A stretch of 50,101 nt of DNA. It comes from a virus. The number at the start of each line of letters is the position of its first letter. The first letter of the stretch is position 1. The stretch is taken from IMG/VR virus record IMGVR_UViG_3300033143_002021, positions 1 to 50,101 of that record. One strand, written 5' to 3'. Below are positions 14,909 to 28,107 of this stretch, piece by piece. Made by a program: the position numbers and the translations under genes. A model generated the notes under the pieces. The model saw nothing but the letters and a program-made list of their open reading frames with translations, made no database searches and was not told the DNA's origin.

Positions 14909-15227
14909 ATTAGTTTTCATACCAAAGGCATATCCAATGTCGAGTTATGACCATGCAGACGGACACGCAGAGGAGTTTTCCAGTAACAAGTTTGAAGAAA
15001 GTATGTATTCTCGTATAAACACAGAAATGTTGGTTTTAGATTTATTGGTGAAGCTAAAAGATAGACACAAGATAGTCTTTACATATCTTTTATTAAAAGA
15101 TTCTGGTTATAAAATAACACATGGAGATTGTGCCAAAACAATGTCAATATCGAGACAAGCCTATATGAAATTGGTTAAAACAGTTAGAATAAAGGCGAAG
15201 AAAATACTACAAGGGAAGGGATTGTAG
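14901..15227 (+). CDS. Helix-turn-helix protein resembling sigma region 4
   Basis: 108 residues. The C-terminal half (LKDRHKIVFTYLLLKDSGY...DCAKTMSISRQAYMKL) follows the layout of sigma-70 region 4, in which helices end in an SRQ-type recognition helix. It could be a small transcription factor for late genes. The nearest TATACTTAAA promoter starts three bases after its stop. A small-terminase role is the main alternative, from its place next to terL and portal. Confidence 0.5.
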   Translation: MPRLVFIPKAYPMSSYDHADGHAEEFSSNKFEESMYSRINTEMLVLDLLVKLKDRHKIVFTYLLLKDSGYKITHGDCAKTMSISRQAYMKLVKTVRIKAKKILQGKGL

Positions 15228-15229
15228 GT

Positions 15230-15240
15230 TATACTTAAAA
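15230..15240 (+). promoter_or_regulatory. TATACTTAAA-type promoter before portal
   Basis: TATACTTAAAA, with eight bases between the TATACT hexamer and the ATG at 15244. No ribosome site and no clear -35. Confidence 0.75.
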
Positions 15241-15243
15241 TAT

Positions 15244-17217
15244 ATGTCGATGCCAACTAGCAAGAAAGAAAAATATGCGGAGATTGTATATAATCGTTAT
15301 ACAAAAGCCAAAGAGTTGTGCGAAAATGTATTCTCCAGGGTAGAAGTCAATCGCAACTTGTATAAGGGTGTCCTCAACTTAGATGACACTTATGAATGGG
15401 ACTATTCGTTAGTTGACCAACAAGTCTTTCCTCTTATCAGAAACTACATAGCCAGGTCCAATCCTTCAATGACCAAAGTTAGGCTTGAGGCAAGAAAAGA
15501 GGAAGATTTTGAAAGAAGGCAAGTAAATCAGGATTTTGTTAATTGGGAAATCAATGAATTACCTCTGACTTCACTTCTTACAAGAGGTTTTTTCTCCAAC
15601 TATATTGCTGGTAAGGCTTACTACAAAACTGGCTGGAAGTATGATCCCAGAGTTGTGGTTGAAAATGATGAGTATTCCTATCAGATGCGACCTCTTATCA
15701 ATCGTGGGGATTTAGAATTTATTAGGTTTAATAATCTTTTGATTCCTAATAGAAACATCCAAGATTTACAAGAACAGCCTTACATTATCGAACTCATGCA
15801 ACTTCGTATTGGAGACATGATTAAAGACAATGAAACTTTCGGTTATGAGTATTGGGATAAGAAATTTATAGCAAAACTTAAAAAGGGTGGAGTTAGTAGT
15901 AAAGAGTTGGATTATGAAGCAGATTTCGTAAAAGACACTGACACCAAGGATAGAATGGCTTTTATGGCGGCAACTTTTCCTGCGGCACGGATGCAAACAC
16001 TTGAGGGAGATGTAATCTATATTCCCTTAATTAAACACGACAGGCAGGTTTTAAATCTAAACATGGAGAATGAATACTGGCATGGTCATTATCCTTATAT
16101 AGACATGACTGCCTTTCCTGAAGATGATGAGTTTTTCTCAATGAGTGTTGTTGATGCTGTAGGAGATACTCAAATCGCCTCTACTGAAGTTTTAAACCAG
16201 ACACTAACAAACATCCGTCAGGTAAACAACAATATGTGGATAGCCGGTACTTCGGCAGCTTCTACCCCTGATTATATGTTCCAGCAAAGACCTTCAGGGA
16301 TTATTAGAGTTCCAGGTGATCCAAACCAAATTCAACCAATAAGACCGATTGACTCTACAAGGTCAATGTTGGCGGTTGGACAGGAACTAAATACTAAGTT
16401 TGAAAGAACTGGTGGAATCTCATCACTTTATTCATCTGGTTCTGCTTCTACTAAGGCAATCAATCAAACTGCTAGAGGAGCGCAAATAATTGATGAGAAC
16501 ATAGAAACTAATGTGAAAATGATTCTCGACCTCTTTGGTGAGCAAGTGTTGAAGAAACTTGGGAATCACTTTATTGAACTTAATGCTCAATATGTATCAG
16601 AAGAACAAACTTTCGCTGTTACTGGTAAAAAGGGTGTAAGAGAACTTGTTACAATTTCTCCAGATGAAATAAGTGCAAACTTTGATGTTTACACAATGTC
16701 TGAGGAAATGATTAAACAGACTCCTGCTTCGAGGCAAGCCTCTTTACAAAATCTTATTACCCTTATAAATACGGAGGCTAGTCGGGCAGGAGTACAAGCT
16801 GATATAACACCACTAATGGAAGCCTTAATTGATTCCTACCCAGATATGGAAAATATAGACGATATTATTGTGTCACTTGATGAAAAATCTCAAAGAGATA
16901 TTGCTATGATGGAAAGAGGGCAAGAACCAGAGATACTACTTCGTGACCCACATCTTGAACTTGTAATGGCGGCTTCAATCAGATTTGAAGATTTCCAGAC
17001 CTTATATCCTCCAGAGATAATTCAGTTGTTTGAGAAATACACAGAAAAACACTTAAGGTATATTCAAGCTGAACAGGAAGCTAAGATGATGGCACAACCT
17101 CAAATGCCACAAGCCATGTCTCCAGAAGCTATGGCACAATCGGCAGGTGCAGGAACTATTCCAGAAGCTACAGGAACCGGACAGCGAAGTGGTTATAATT
17201 TAAGCCAGATCAAGTAA
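15244..17217 (+). CDS. Portal protein
   Basis: 657 residues, the size of podovirus portals. N-terminal helices (KYAEIVYNRYTKAKELCENV) lead to YEWDYSLVDQQVFPLIRNYIARSNP. The middle has DTQIASTEVLNQTLTNIRQV, a stem-helix-like segment, and the C-terminus is Gln/Met/Ala-rich. It forms the dodecameric ring through which DNA enters and leaves the capsid and to which the terminase docks. The position two genes after terL supports the call. Confidence 0.88.
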   Translation: MSMPTSKKEKYAEIVYNRYTKAKELCENVFSRVEVNRNLYKGVLNLDDTYEWDYSLVDQQVFPLIRNYIARSNPSMTKVRLEARKEEDFERRQVNQDFVNWEINELPLTSLLTRGFFSNYIAGKAYYKTGWKYDPRVVVENDEYSYQMRPLINRGDLEFIRFNNLLIPNRNIQDLQEQPYIIELMQLRIGDMIKDNETFGYEYWDKKFIAKLKKGGVSSKELDYEADFVKDTDTKDRMAFMAATFPAARMQTLEGDVIYIPLIKHDRQVLNLNMENEYWHGHYPYIDMTAFPEDDEFFSMSVVDAVGDTQIASTEVLNQTLTNIRQVNNNMWIAGTSAASTPDYMFQQRPSGIIRVPGDPNQIQPIRPIDSTRSMLAVGQELNTKFERTGGISSLYSSGSASTKAINQTARGAQIIDENIETNVKMILDLFGEQVLKKLGNHFIELNAQYVSEEQTFAVTGKKGVRELVTISPDEISANFDVYTMSEEMIKQTPASRQASLQNLITLINTEASRAGVQADITPLMEALIDSYPDMENIDDIIVSLDEKSQRDIAMMERGQEPEILLRDPHLELVMAASIRFEDFQTLYPPEIIQLFEKYTEKHLRYIQAEQEAKMMAQPQMPQAMSPEAMAQSAGAGTIPEATGTGQRSGYNLSQIK

Positions 17218-17223
17218 TGTCAA

Positions 17224-18183
17224 ATGTACGAAACGATTACAAAGCTAGCAAACGAATTTATTAAAAGTATCCAGAATACTGGTGTTTTTGTTGTCAAGTC
17301 GGCTAACAAAAAAGCTGATGAATTAAAGAAGATACTCTCCTCAAACACCTTCTCGGTTATGGTTAAGAATCCTCAGAAAAAGGTTGATGTCAAAGGAACT
17401 GTTGTTGTTGGTAATCAATCTAAGCTAGAAAAGAAAATAGACAAGCTCGAAAAGGCAATCTCTAAGATAAGTGATATTCTTCCCTCCTTAAAAGAAGTTG
17501 AAATTACTAATCATAAGAGTTTCCCCAAGAGTGTAAAGGTTTCTAATTTATCCGATAAGACAAGGGTTCAGAATCTTAATGTTGTTGTAGATGCTTTAGA
17601 TGAGGTTAAAAAGGTTGTCTCCAAGTTAAAACTTGACCCTCAAATTAAGGTTTCTGCTCCTAAAATTCCTGCTCCTGTTGTCAAGATAGCAAAACAACCT
17701 GCTCCTGTTGTAAAAATACAGGAAAAAGAGGTCGATTTGTCGGCATTAAATGATTTAACAGACTTTTGGCAATCCCTCACAAAGTCTGCTAAGAAGTCTA
17801 TCTCAGTAAGACTGTCCGATGGAAAGAAGTTTTATAAGGCTATGGATAAAATGATTGAGGTTGCCACAGCTAATAATTCAAGTCACTTCCGATACTATAC
17901 TGGTGGTGAAGCAAGACCTATCGTAAACAAGAATGACGAATTACAAGTAACAGTAAATGATACATGGGAAGTTAATGACACTCAGCGAGTTTCAAATGTT
18001 TTGACCTACTTTGGGGAAGAAAGTGTTGATGAGAAATGGAGAGTTAGGAAAGTGACTAAGTCGGGAACACTTACTGCTATAAGACACGCCACTATTAAGA
18101 ATAATTCTAGTATCGAGGGTTATGATGAGGCTTGGGTTGAAAGAACATCTTTAGAATATGGATTAGTAAGGGAGGCTTTGTAA
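17224..18183 (+). CDS. Probable virion structural protein, 319 aa
   Basis: Family not recognised. The N-terminal half is Lys-rich and coiled-coil-like ([19 protein letters not shown]), with a Pro/Ala/Lys linker around residues 145-170 ([19 protein letters not shown]). The C-terminal half looks beta-rich ([23 protein letters not shown]). It is between portal and the collagen-like fibre, so a fibre-attachment or tail role is likely. Confidence 0.7.
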   Translation: MYETITKLANEFIKSIQNTGVFVVKSANKKADELKKILSSNTFSVMVKNPQKKVDVKGTVVVGNQSKLEKKIDKLEKAISKISDILPSLKEVEITNHKSFPKSVKVSNLSDKTRVQNLNVVVDALDEVKKVVSKLKLDPQIKVSAPKIPAPVVKIAKQPAPVVKIQEKEVDLSALNDLTDFWQSLTKSAKKSISVRLSDGKKFYKAMDKMIEVATANNSSHFRYYTGGEARPIVNKNDELQVTVNDTWEVNDTQRVSNVLTYFGEESVDEKWRVRKVTKSGTLTAIRHATIKNNSSIEGYDEAWVERTSLEYGLVREAL

Positions 18184-18184
18184 A

Positions 18185-22336
<4,152 letters not shown>

Positions 22337-22337
22337 T

Positions 22338-22658
22338 ATGCCAGCACCAATAGCATTACAAAAAGTAAGCGTAGCACCTGATAAGTATTATTCCATTAAG
22401 GGTGGTATTAAAACCGAGATAACTGAAAAAGAATACAACTCTCCAATAGTAGGAAGCGAGATACGATCTAAAGGTATAGCTTTCGACACTCCAACGGGGA
22501 AACTTTCTGATGGTCAACACGCTACTCAAGAAAATGGTTTCCACTGGGTGAAAATAGCAGGTTATGAAGTTATAAAAATAGACCCAAGCATGGTGGCGAA
22601 AAGTAAAACAACACCAGCAGGTTTAAATAAAATATTATTAGATTCGGAGGTTAAATAA
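22338..22658 (+). CDS. Hypothetical protein, probable virion component, 106 aa
   Basis: 106 residues with no recognised family. The sequence looks like a small beta-rich accessory protein (YYSIKGGIKTEITEKEY). Tight spacing between the fibre gene and the next tail protein (its last base is the first of the next frame) implies co-expression. Confidence 0.7.
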   Translation: MPAPIALQKVSVAPDKYYSIKGGIKTEITEKEYNSPIVGSEIRSKGIAFDTPTGKLSDGQHATQENGFHWVKIAGYEVIKIDPSMVAKSKTTPAGLNKILLDSEVK

Positions 22659-24265
22659 TGGCAATTTCCCTGGGTGCCACAATTAGTAATGCAGACGATA
22701 CCACTACAGCAACACTAAGTGCTAATCATACGACTGACGCAAATACAAAAGCATTAGTAGTTGTTGTTAAAGGATATGATTCATCTGATGCTGACTCGGC
22801 AATTAAGAGTTTAACTTTTAATGCTGAACCCCTTATTGAAGCCGAATATTATAGGAACACAGGAGATGGTGATGATGCTTTTGTTGCGGTATATTATCAA
22901 TTAAATCCAGCCATTACGTTATACGGTGTTGTTCTTACAATGGAAGGGTCTTGTACTGACCTTTCTTGGGATGCGGTCAATTTAGTAACTGATGCTTCTG
23001 CAGATACGATAATTTTAGACAGTACAAATGCTGGTAGTACAGGAGCAACAACTACTCATACTGTAACAGTTGACCCAGCCGAAACTGACTCAATATGTAT
23101 AGGTGGGATTGTCAACAAAGATTCCTCAGTTAATGACCTTGCGGTTACCACAGGAAATGAACTTGCAGGAAGTGAAGTTGATTTTGGACAACAGACATCT
23201 GGGTCTGCTTGGGTTCTTGAACAAACTGCTCCAACTGGTGAAGCTACAATAGTTTGGGAAAAAACAACATCAGATGACAGTTGGGCTTGTTCTGCTACTT
23301 TCTATGAACAGTTTTATCCTACTGTGGCTTTAAATACTCCTGGTGATACAGCAGAAATATCAGATACTACTCCAGATTTACTATTTACAGGAACGGATGA
23401 TGATGATGATGAAATTGAATATCAACTACAGGTAGATACTGTTGATACTTTTGATAGTGGTGGCTATAGCTATGGTAGTAACACAACAATAGACTCTTAT
23501 AGTGAATCAAATCAAAATGATTATAAAAATGGTGGAAAAGATTACCTAGATTATGTTGGACAAGCCATTCCAGCCATAAGTGGTCTTTATAGGCTCAATG
23601 ATGTCAAATTTTATTTAAATAGTTTTTATGATACTTCTGCTACGGGAAATATCTATGCCAAAATATATGCGGTTACGGGAACTCCTGGAACTGATGGTAA
23701 AGCAACAGGGTCTGTTTTGGCAACTTCGGATGCCATAGATGCAAATACACTTACAGATTCGTATACATTGATTACGTTTACTTTTTCTGGGGCTCAACAA
23801 ATTAATATCGGAGATAATATTGCTTATGCAATAATGTTAGATTTTTCTGGTGTTACTGGTGATTCCACGCTTGGTCCAATTCTGGTTGGTACAGACTCGT
23901 CTTCTCCTGAACATAGTGGAAATTTGTTCGATGGAATACAAATTAGTAATTTGTACCCAGATGCAGGAGAGGATGCTTGTTTTTATATTAATGGTGAACC
24001 AATGACTAGTGTCCCCCTCCTCGACAAACTCTCAGAAACCCCAGATGACACCTTTTCAGGTACAGGTGATCCCCATCCTTGGGCTTCAGACAACCAAATA
24101 ACCTATACAGTTCAAGGAGCAGATGAATTAACCGCACCAGATACTTATTACTGGAGAGTAAGAGGAAAAGACCCTGGTGGAAGTGATACTTTTGGAGATT
24201 GGAGTGATACATATAGTTTTGATTTGACGACTGGTGTAACTAGAAGGGTATTTATTACAACTTAA
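22658..24265 (+). CDS. Putative tail or fibre protein with beta-sandwich repeats
   Basis: 535 residues, acidic, Thr/Asp/Gly-rich and beta-strand-rich. Around 225-265 it reads TPGDTAEISDTTPDLLFTG followed by an Asp run and EYQLQVD, and near the C-terminus APDTYYWRVRGKDPGGSD; both look like fibronectin-III-like modules. A jelly-roll-like region (about 285-445) separates them. Probably part of the host-contact apparatus. No enzymatic motif seen. Confidence 0.7.
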   Translation: MAISLGATISNADDTTTATLSANHTTDANTKALVVVVKGYDSSDADSAIKSLTFNAEPLIEAEYYRNTGDGDDAFVAVYYQLNPAITLYGVVLTMEGSCTDLSWDAVNLVTDASADTIILDSTNAGSTGATTTHTVTVDPAETDSICIGGIVNKDSSVNDLAVTTGNELAGSEVDFGQQTSGSAWVLEQTAPTGEATIVWEKTTSDDSWACSATFYEQFYPTVALNTPGDTAEISDTTPDLLFTGTDDDDDEIEYQLQVDTVDTFDSGGYSYGSNTTIDSYSESNQNDYKNGGKDYLDYVGQAIPAISGLYRLNDVKFYLNSFYDTSATGNIYAKIYAVTGTPGTDGKATGSVLATSDAIDANTLTDSYTLITFTFSGAQQINIGDNIAYAIMLDFSGVTGDSTLGPILVGTDSSSPEHSGNLFDGIQISNLYPDAGEDACFYINGEPMTSVPLLDKLSETPDDTFSGTGDPHPWASDNQITYTVQGADELTAPDTYYWRVRGKDPGGSDTFGDWSDTYSFDLTTGVTRRVFITT

Positions 24266-24267
24266 TT

Positions 24268-25023
24268 ATGGCAAACTTTAGTATAGAAGATTTTGAAGAT
24301 AATGGTTACAACGATTTAACCAATTCTGGGGTAAATGCTGTAACAGATACTCCCTTTGCTGGTAGTGATTATGCAGCAGATTTTGATGGTAGTAGTTATT
24401 TAAAAATAGATGATGGTGACCAGACAGGATTAGATTTAGGAGCGACATTTACCTTAGAAGCTTGGGTAAGTCCTGCAACATTACCTGTAGATACTACTTA
24501 CTTTACAATTATTGCTAAAGAGAATCCGAATGTTACAGCCCAAAGGGGTTTGCATTGGACAATATTTAATCGTGGTGCTGGAGTGATAGTAGAAGCCTTG
24601 ATATCAGATGGTGACAATCATTATGATTATTACCAATGGGATGTAGATGCAATTCTATCTGAAGATACCTGGACACATCTAGCTCTTACTTGTGAAACTT
24701 CTCAGCCATCTGCTACTACATTTGAGTTGTTTTCAGATGGTTCAAGTTTAGGAAATGGGTCAGCACTTATTTCTAATAATGTTTCATTAAACAATAACAC
24801 TGAGGCATTTATAATTGGTGCTAGGAATAGTAACTCTGGGATTACAGATTTTTATGATGGGATTATGGATGGAGTTAGGGTTTGGAATGACATTAGAACA
24901 GAATCAGAAATAGACGACAACAAAGGAATCAAACTTACAGGCAGTGAAGATGGTTTGGTTGCGTATTATCCATTTGAATCAGAAACTTATACTTCAATTC
25001 TTCCTGCATTTAAAAGATCATAA
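24268..25023 (+). CDS. LamG/concanavalin-like lectin-fold protein (fibre)
   Basis: 251 residues with the LamG-like jelly-roll pattern: YAADFDGSSYLKIDDGD, FTLEAWVSP, TWTHLALTCE and DGIMDGVRVWNDIRTESEI, ending GLVAYYPFES. These folds bind sugars or proteins at phage tips. A second protein of the same type lies at 39726-40430. Starts two bases after the previous stop. Confidence 0.85.
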   Translation: MANFSIEDFEDNGYNDLTNSGVNAVTDTPFAGSDYAADFDGSSYLKIDDGDQTGLDLGATFTLEAWVSPATLPVDTTYFTIIAKENPNVTAQRGLHWTIFNRGAGVIVEALISDGDNHYDYYQWDVDAILSEDTWTHLALTCETSQPSATTFELFSDGSSLGNGSALISNNVSLNNNTEAFIIGARNSNSGITDFYDGIMDGVRVWNDIRTESEIDDNKGIKLTGSEDGLVAYYPFESETYTSILPAFKRS

Positions 25024-25052
25024 TTGACACATATCTAACGATTTGCTATATT
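25024..25052 (+). promoter_or_regulatory. Consensus promoter before the second glycan block, leaderless
   Basis: TTGACA (25024-25029), 17-bp spacer, TATATT (25047-25052), five bases to the ATG at 25058. The spacer shares ACGATTTG with the promoter at 44637-44665. Confidence 0.85.
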
Positions 25053-25057
25053 GATAT

Positions 25058-25639
25058 ATGACCTGGAAAAAGGCTCAGGCTTGGGAAGAAAATTGGTGGG
25101 GAAATTGTGTAAATACCTTCAACGAAGAAAAGAAACAACTGATATATGCTCAAAGGATGGGATTGAAAACCTCACCCAATCCTAAAACTCCATACAGATT
25201 TGATTTAAAAGGTAAGTCTATTTTAGATATTGGTTCGGGACCATGTTCTCTTTTGCTTAAGTGTGAGAATTTCAAACAAAGTTATGCTATTGATCCTTTA
25301 ATGAATAAATATCCTGAATGGGTTAGAGAAAGATATAATAGTATTGGGCTTGTTTGTAATGATGAGAAAGGTGAGGATGTGGATGATTACCCTAAAGTTG
25401 ATGAAGTTTGGATTTATAATGTTTTAGAACACGTTGATAGTCCTAAAAAGGTTATTGAAAATGCCAAAAAGGTTGGAAAGATAATTCGTCTTTTTGAGTG
25501 GATAAATACCAAAAAGAACCCAGGACACCCCCATTCTTTAAAAGAAAAGAAGTTAGACAAGTGGTTGGGTGGAACAGGTAAGACAGAAGATATGAGTTCA
25601 AATGGTTTGTTTGGAACTGCCTACTATGGAATTTTCTAA
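25058..25639 (+). CDS. SAM-dependent methyltransferase
   Basis: 193 residues. Motif I is SILDIGSGPCSLLLKC (about 54-69), motif II SYAIDPLMNKYPEW, and the post-motif VWIYNVLEHVDSPKKVIE (about 126-143) is a classic class I arrangement. First gene of the second glycan block, with its own promoter. It probably methylates the sugar handled by the following sulfotransferase and glycosyltransferase. Confidence 0.85.
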   Translation: MTWKKAQAWEENWWGNCVNTFNEEKKQLIYAQRMGLKTSPNPKTPYRFDLKGKSILDIGSGPCSLLLKCENFKQSYAIDPLMNKYPEWVRERYNSIGLVCNDEKGEDVDDYPKVDEVWIYNVLEHVDSPKKVIENAKKVGKIIRLFEWINTKKNPGHPHSLKEKKLDKWLGGTGKTEDMSSNGLFGTAYYGIF

Positions 25640-25640
25640 A

Positions 25641-26129
25641 ATGACAAACACAAGTCCAAAGACTTTTGTCGTATTAGGTTCTAAACGTGGTGGAACTTCT
25701 TTTGTGGCTCAAGCATTAGGAAGTGCAGGAGTAAAGTTTGACGTTTGTGGTAATGGACACAATGAAGATTTAGACTTTGTTCAGTTAAATGACAAGATTT
25801 TAAAGTTTGCTGGTGGGGATTGGAACAATATCCCAAGTGATGAAAAAATAGCCCATGCAGTTGATCATTATAAACACCAAGTAAAGACCTTGTTGAAACG
25901 AAAGAAAATCCAAATGTGGGGTTGGAAAGACCCACGACAGTCTGCAACCATTAAACACTTTTTACCTTACTTGGAAGATGATGTTTACTTGGTTTGTGTA
26001 TTCAGGAAAAAGGAACTTGTTGCTCAAAGTATCAAAACAATATGGGGAAAACCTTTAGCGAAAGGTCGAAAGATTGTAGACAGTTACTATGAGAGGCTAA
26101 TTGATGCCATAAAGGAGTTTACAAAATGA
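25641..26129 (+). CDS. Sulfotransferase-like protein
   Basis: 162 residues from the ATG at 25641, one base after the upstream stop. GSKRGGTSFVAQAL (about 11-24) matches the PAPS 5'-phosphosulfate-binding loop, and WGWKDPRQSATI plus VFRKKELVAQS match the 3'-phosphate-binding K-x-P/R-x6-S region of sulfotransferases. It is shorter than most. A sulfotransferase in a phage glycan block suggests a sulfated sugar. Alternative: another P-loop kinase-fold enzyme. Confidence 0.7.
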   Translation: MTNTSPKTFVVLGSKRGGTSFVAQALGSAGVKFDVCGNGHNEDLDFVQLNDKILKFAGGDWNNIPSDEKIAHAVDHYKHQVKTLLKRKKIQMWGWKDPRQSATIKHFLPYLEDDVYLVCVFRKKELVAQSIKTIWGKPLAKGRKIVDSYYERLIDAIKEFTK

Positions 26130-27268
26130 GATTTCACTATATTGCCATGCCTCACCTTCCGGTAACTAAGGAATATATTTCTTGTGCTTTTACACAAAAG
26201 ATTCACAAGCTAACACGAATGTTGCTGGATAAAGGTCACAAGGTCTTTTTGTATGGGGTTGACCATACAGACATTAAACACAAGAACCTGGAATTTATAC
26301 CTACAGTAAATTTGGAGGACATAAGAAAAGAGTGGGGGGATGGTGATAACAGGTTTGAATTAGGATATGACTGGAAGAATGGAGATTTTAGACACGATTT
26401 GAATAAAAAGAAAACCGAGTGTCATTTTAAATTCAGACAACGGGCAGTTAAGGAAATCAGGAAACGAAAGAAAGATGATGATTTCCTTCTTTTAAGTCAG
26501 GGATATTACCATAAAAATATAGCTGATGATGTTAAGTTGTTTTTGACTTGTGAACCTGGTATTGGATATCGTGGAAGTTATGCAAAATTTAGAGCCTTTG
26601 AGAGTGCCTATATTCAAAACTTCACTTATGGCTCAGAACACCCAAGACAGTCAATCAACGGCAACTATTACGATAGGGTGATTCCAAACTACTTTGACTT
26701 AGATGATTTCAAGTTTAGCAACAAGCCCGACAATTACCTCTTTTATATAGGAAGAATGATTAAAAGGAAGGGTTTAGCGACAGCCTTAATGGTTGCTCAA
26801 CATCTTGATAAGAAACTCATATTAGCTGGTCAAGATTCTGGTGATTGGAGAAAAATTGGAGTTGAATACAAGAAAGCTGAATTTATCGGAACTGTGGGAG
26901 TTGATGAGCGGAAGAAACTCTTGTCTAAAGCCATGGTTACGTTTCTACCGACACTTTACCTTGAACCCTTTGGTGGGACATCAGTTGAGTCCATGCTAAG
27001 CGGTACTCCTGCTATAACAACAAACTTTGGTGTATTTCCTGAAACTATTAGAAATGGAGTTGGTGGATATAGGTGTGATACTTTAAACGACTTTGTTGTG
27101 AATACCAGGAAAGCCTTTCAACTAGACAGAAAGAAAGTGAGAAGATATGCTGTTAGTAGATACTCAATGGAAGCGGTGAATGAGTTGTACGAAAAGTGGT
27201 GGAAGGACTTATACCAAGTATATTTAAGTACAAAAAGTGATGTTAAAGGTTGGCATTTGATAAAATGA
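26126..27268 (+). CDS. GT4 family glycosyltransferase
   Basis: 380 residues, GT-B fold. The donor domain is clear: NYLFYIGRMIKRKGLATAL (about 203-221) and PTLYLEPFGGTSVESMLSGTP (about 275-295), the E-x7-E motif of GT4 enzymes. The N-terminal acceptor half begins MRFHYIAMPHLPV. Coupled by ATGA to the sulfotransferase gene and into the next small gene. Confidence 0.93.
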   Translation: MRFHYIAMPHLPVTKEYISCAFTQKIHKLTRMLLDKGHKVFLYGVDHTDIKHKNLEFIPTVNLEDIRKEWGDGDNRFELGYDWKNGDFRHDLNKKKTECHFKFRQRAVKEIRKRKKDDDFLLLSQGYYHKNIADDVKLFLTCEPGIGYRGSYAKFRAFESAYIQNFTYGSEHPRQSINGNYYDRVIPNYFDLDDFKFSNKPDNYLFYIGRMIKRKGLATALMVAQHLDKKLILAGQDSGDWRKIGVEYKKAEFIGTVGVDERKKLLSKAMVTFLPTLYLEPFGGTSVESMLSGTPAITTNFGVFPETIRNGVGGYRCDTLNDFVVNTRKAFQLDRKKVRRYAVSRYSMEAVNELYEKWWKDLYQVYLSTKSDVKGWHLIK

Positions 27269-27663
27269 TAAAAAGAGTTAGGGATAAAATTCAGAACTAT
27301 AAACCTCAAGGTAAAGTTTCTGCTGATGACTGGGCTGATATTGAAAACCGGTTTAAGCGAGCCAAAAGATTCTTTTCAGATGAAAACCCTATATATATTA
27401 TTCTTCAAGAGAGTTTAAAAACAGCAGAGGATATGATTCTTGAGAACAGGATTCGTGAAGTTAGAGAAATTTCCACAATAGCTAAGGGATTCAGAAAGAT
27501 CTTTATAACACCAAAAAAGATTCAGGATGACGAATTGGTTGGTCAAATTAAGTTTATTCGTGGTTTGTTATTAGAAATTCAATCGTGGATAGATAGGCAT
27601 AATGAGATTGAACAAAAAGAGGCAGAGGATAAGGTTATAATCGAAAGAGATGAAAAAAAGTGA
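27265..27663 (+). CDS. Hypothetical helical protein, 132 aa
   Basis: Basic, helix-rich protein without a recognised family. I chose the ATG at 27265 (ATGA overlap with the glycosyltransferase stop) rather than one 15 bases upstream. It overlaps the zinc-ribbon gene that follows. Confidence 0.7.
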   Translation: MIKRVRDKIQNYKPQGKVSADDWADIENRFKRAKRFFSDENPIYIILQESLKTAEDMILENRIREVREISTIAKGFRKIFITPKKIQDDELVGQIKFIRGLLLEIQSWIDRHNEIEQKEAEDKVIIERDEKK

Positions 27664-27967
27664 TTTTCCTCATAAGTTAGGCAAGTGGATAACAAAAGAG
27701 ATTCCTGTTGAAAAGATTGATATTGATCCAGAAACAGGTGTGGCTTCTAAGGCAACCCATATAGAAAAGTTAAAGGTTAAATATATGGATGTTCCTAGAA
27801 AGAAACACAGGTGCAAAGAAGGAGAGCATATCTTCCGTGTATTAGACAAATCAAGGTATATCTTTGGTTGTAAAAGGTGTCAATATTCTCGCCAAGTTTA
27901 CCCTGGTGTATATAGATTAACCTCAAAAGGACACTTGATTCATGTTGAGACAAACAAGCGTATTTAG
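27650..27967 (+). CDS. Zinc-ribbon-like protein, 105 aa
   Basis: HRCKEGEHIFR (about 53-63) and FGCKRCQYSRQV (about 72-83) give a possible His/Cys metal site. The N-terminus is lysine-rich. It lies just before the capsid module, so it may be a virion or assembly accessory. No function is named. Confidence 0.7.
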   Translation: MKKSDFPHKLGKWITKEIPVEKIDIDPETGVASKATHIEKLKVKYMDVPRKKHRCKEGEHIFRVLDKSRYIFGCKRCQYSRQVYPGVYRLTSKGHLIHVETNKRI

Positions 27968-28003
27968 TAGCTTCACAGGTTTACACTTCAAATAAATTAC
28001 ATA

Positions 28004-28018
28004 TAAACTTAAATTAAG
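28004..28018 (+). promoter_or_regulatory. TATACTTAAA-type promoter before the capsid module
   Basis: TAAACTTAAATTAAG differs by one base from the copy at 30617-30631. Transcripts would carry a leader of about 90 bases with two small hairpins (GAAAGG/CCTTTC at 28021-28037, CGGGG/CCTCG at about 28050-28065) before the scaffold start. Confidence 0.6.
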
Positions 28019-28107
28019 TCAGAAAGGTTATCCCTTTCAGGCAAAACTTCGGGGTGCGAGCCTCGTTAAAAACATCGTTAGGTTATGCAGGAAAGGTGGT
28101 GATAATT

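Noticed and set aside
28054-28107. GTG start for the scaffold gene
   Set aside because: The ATG at 28108 has a strong ribosome site; the extension reads like leader RNA.
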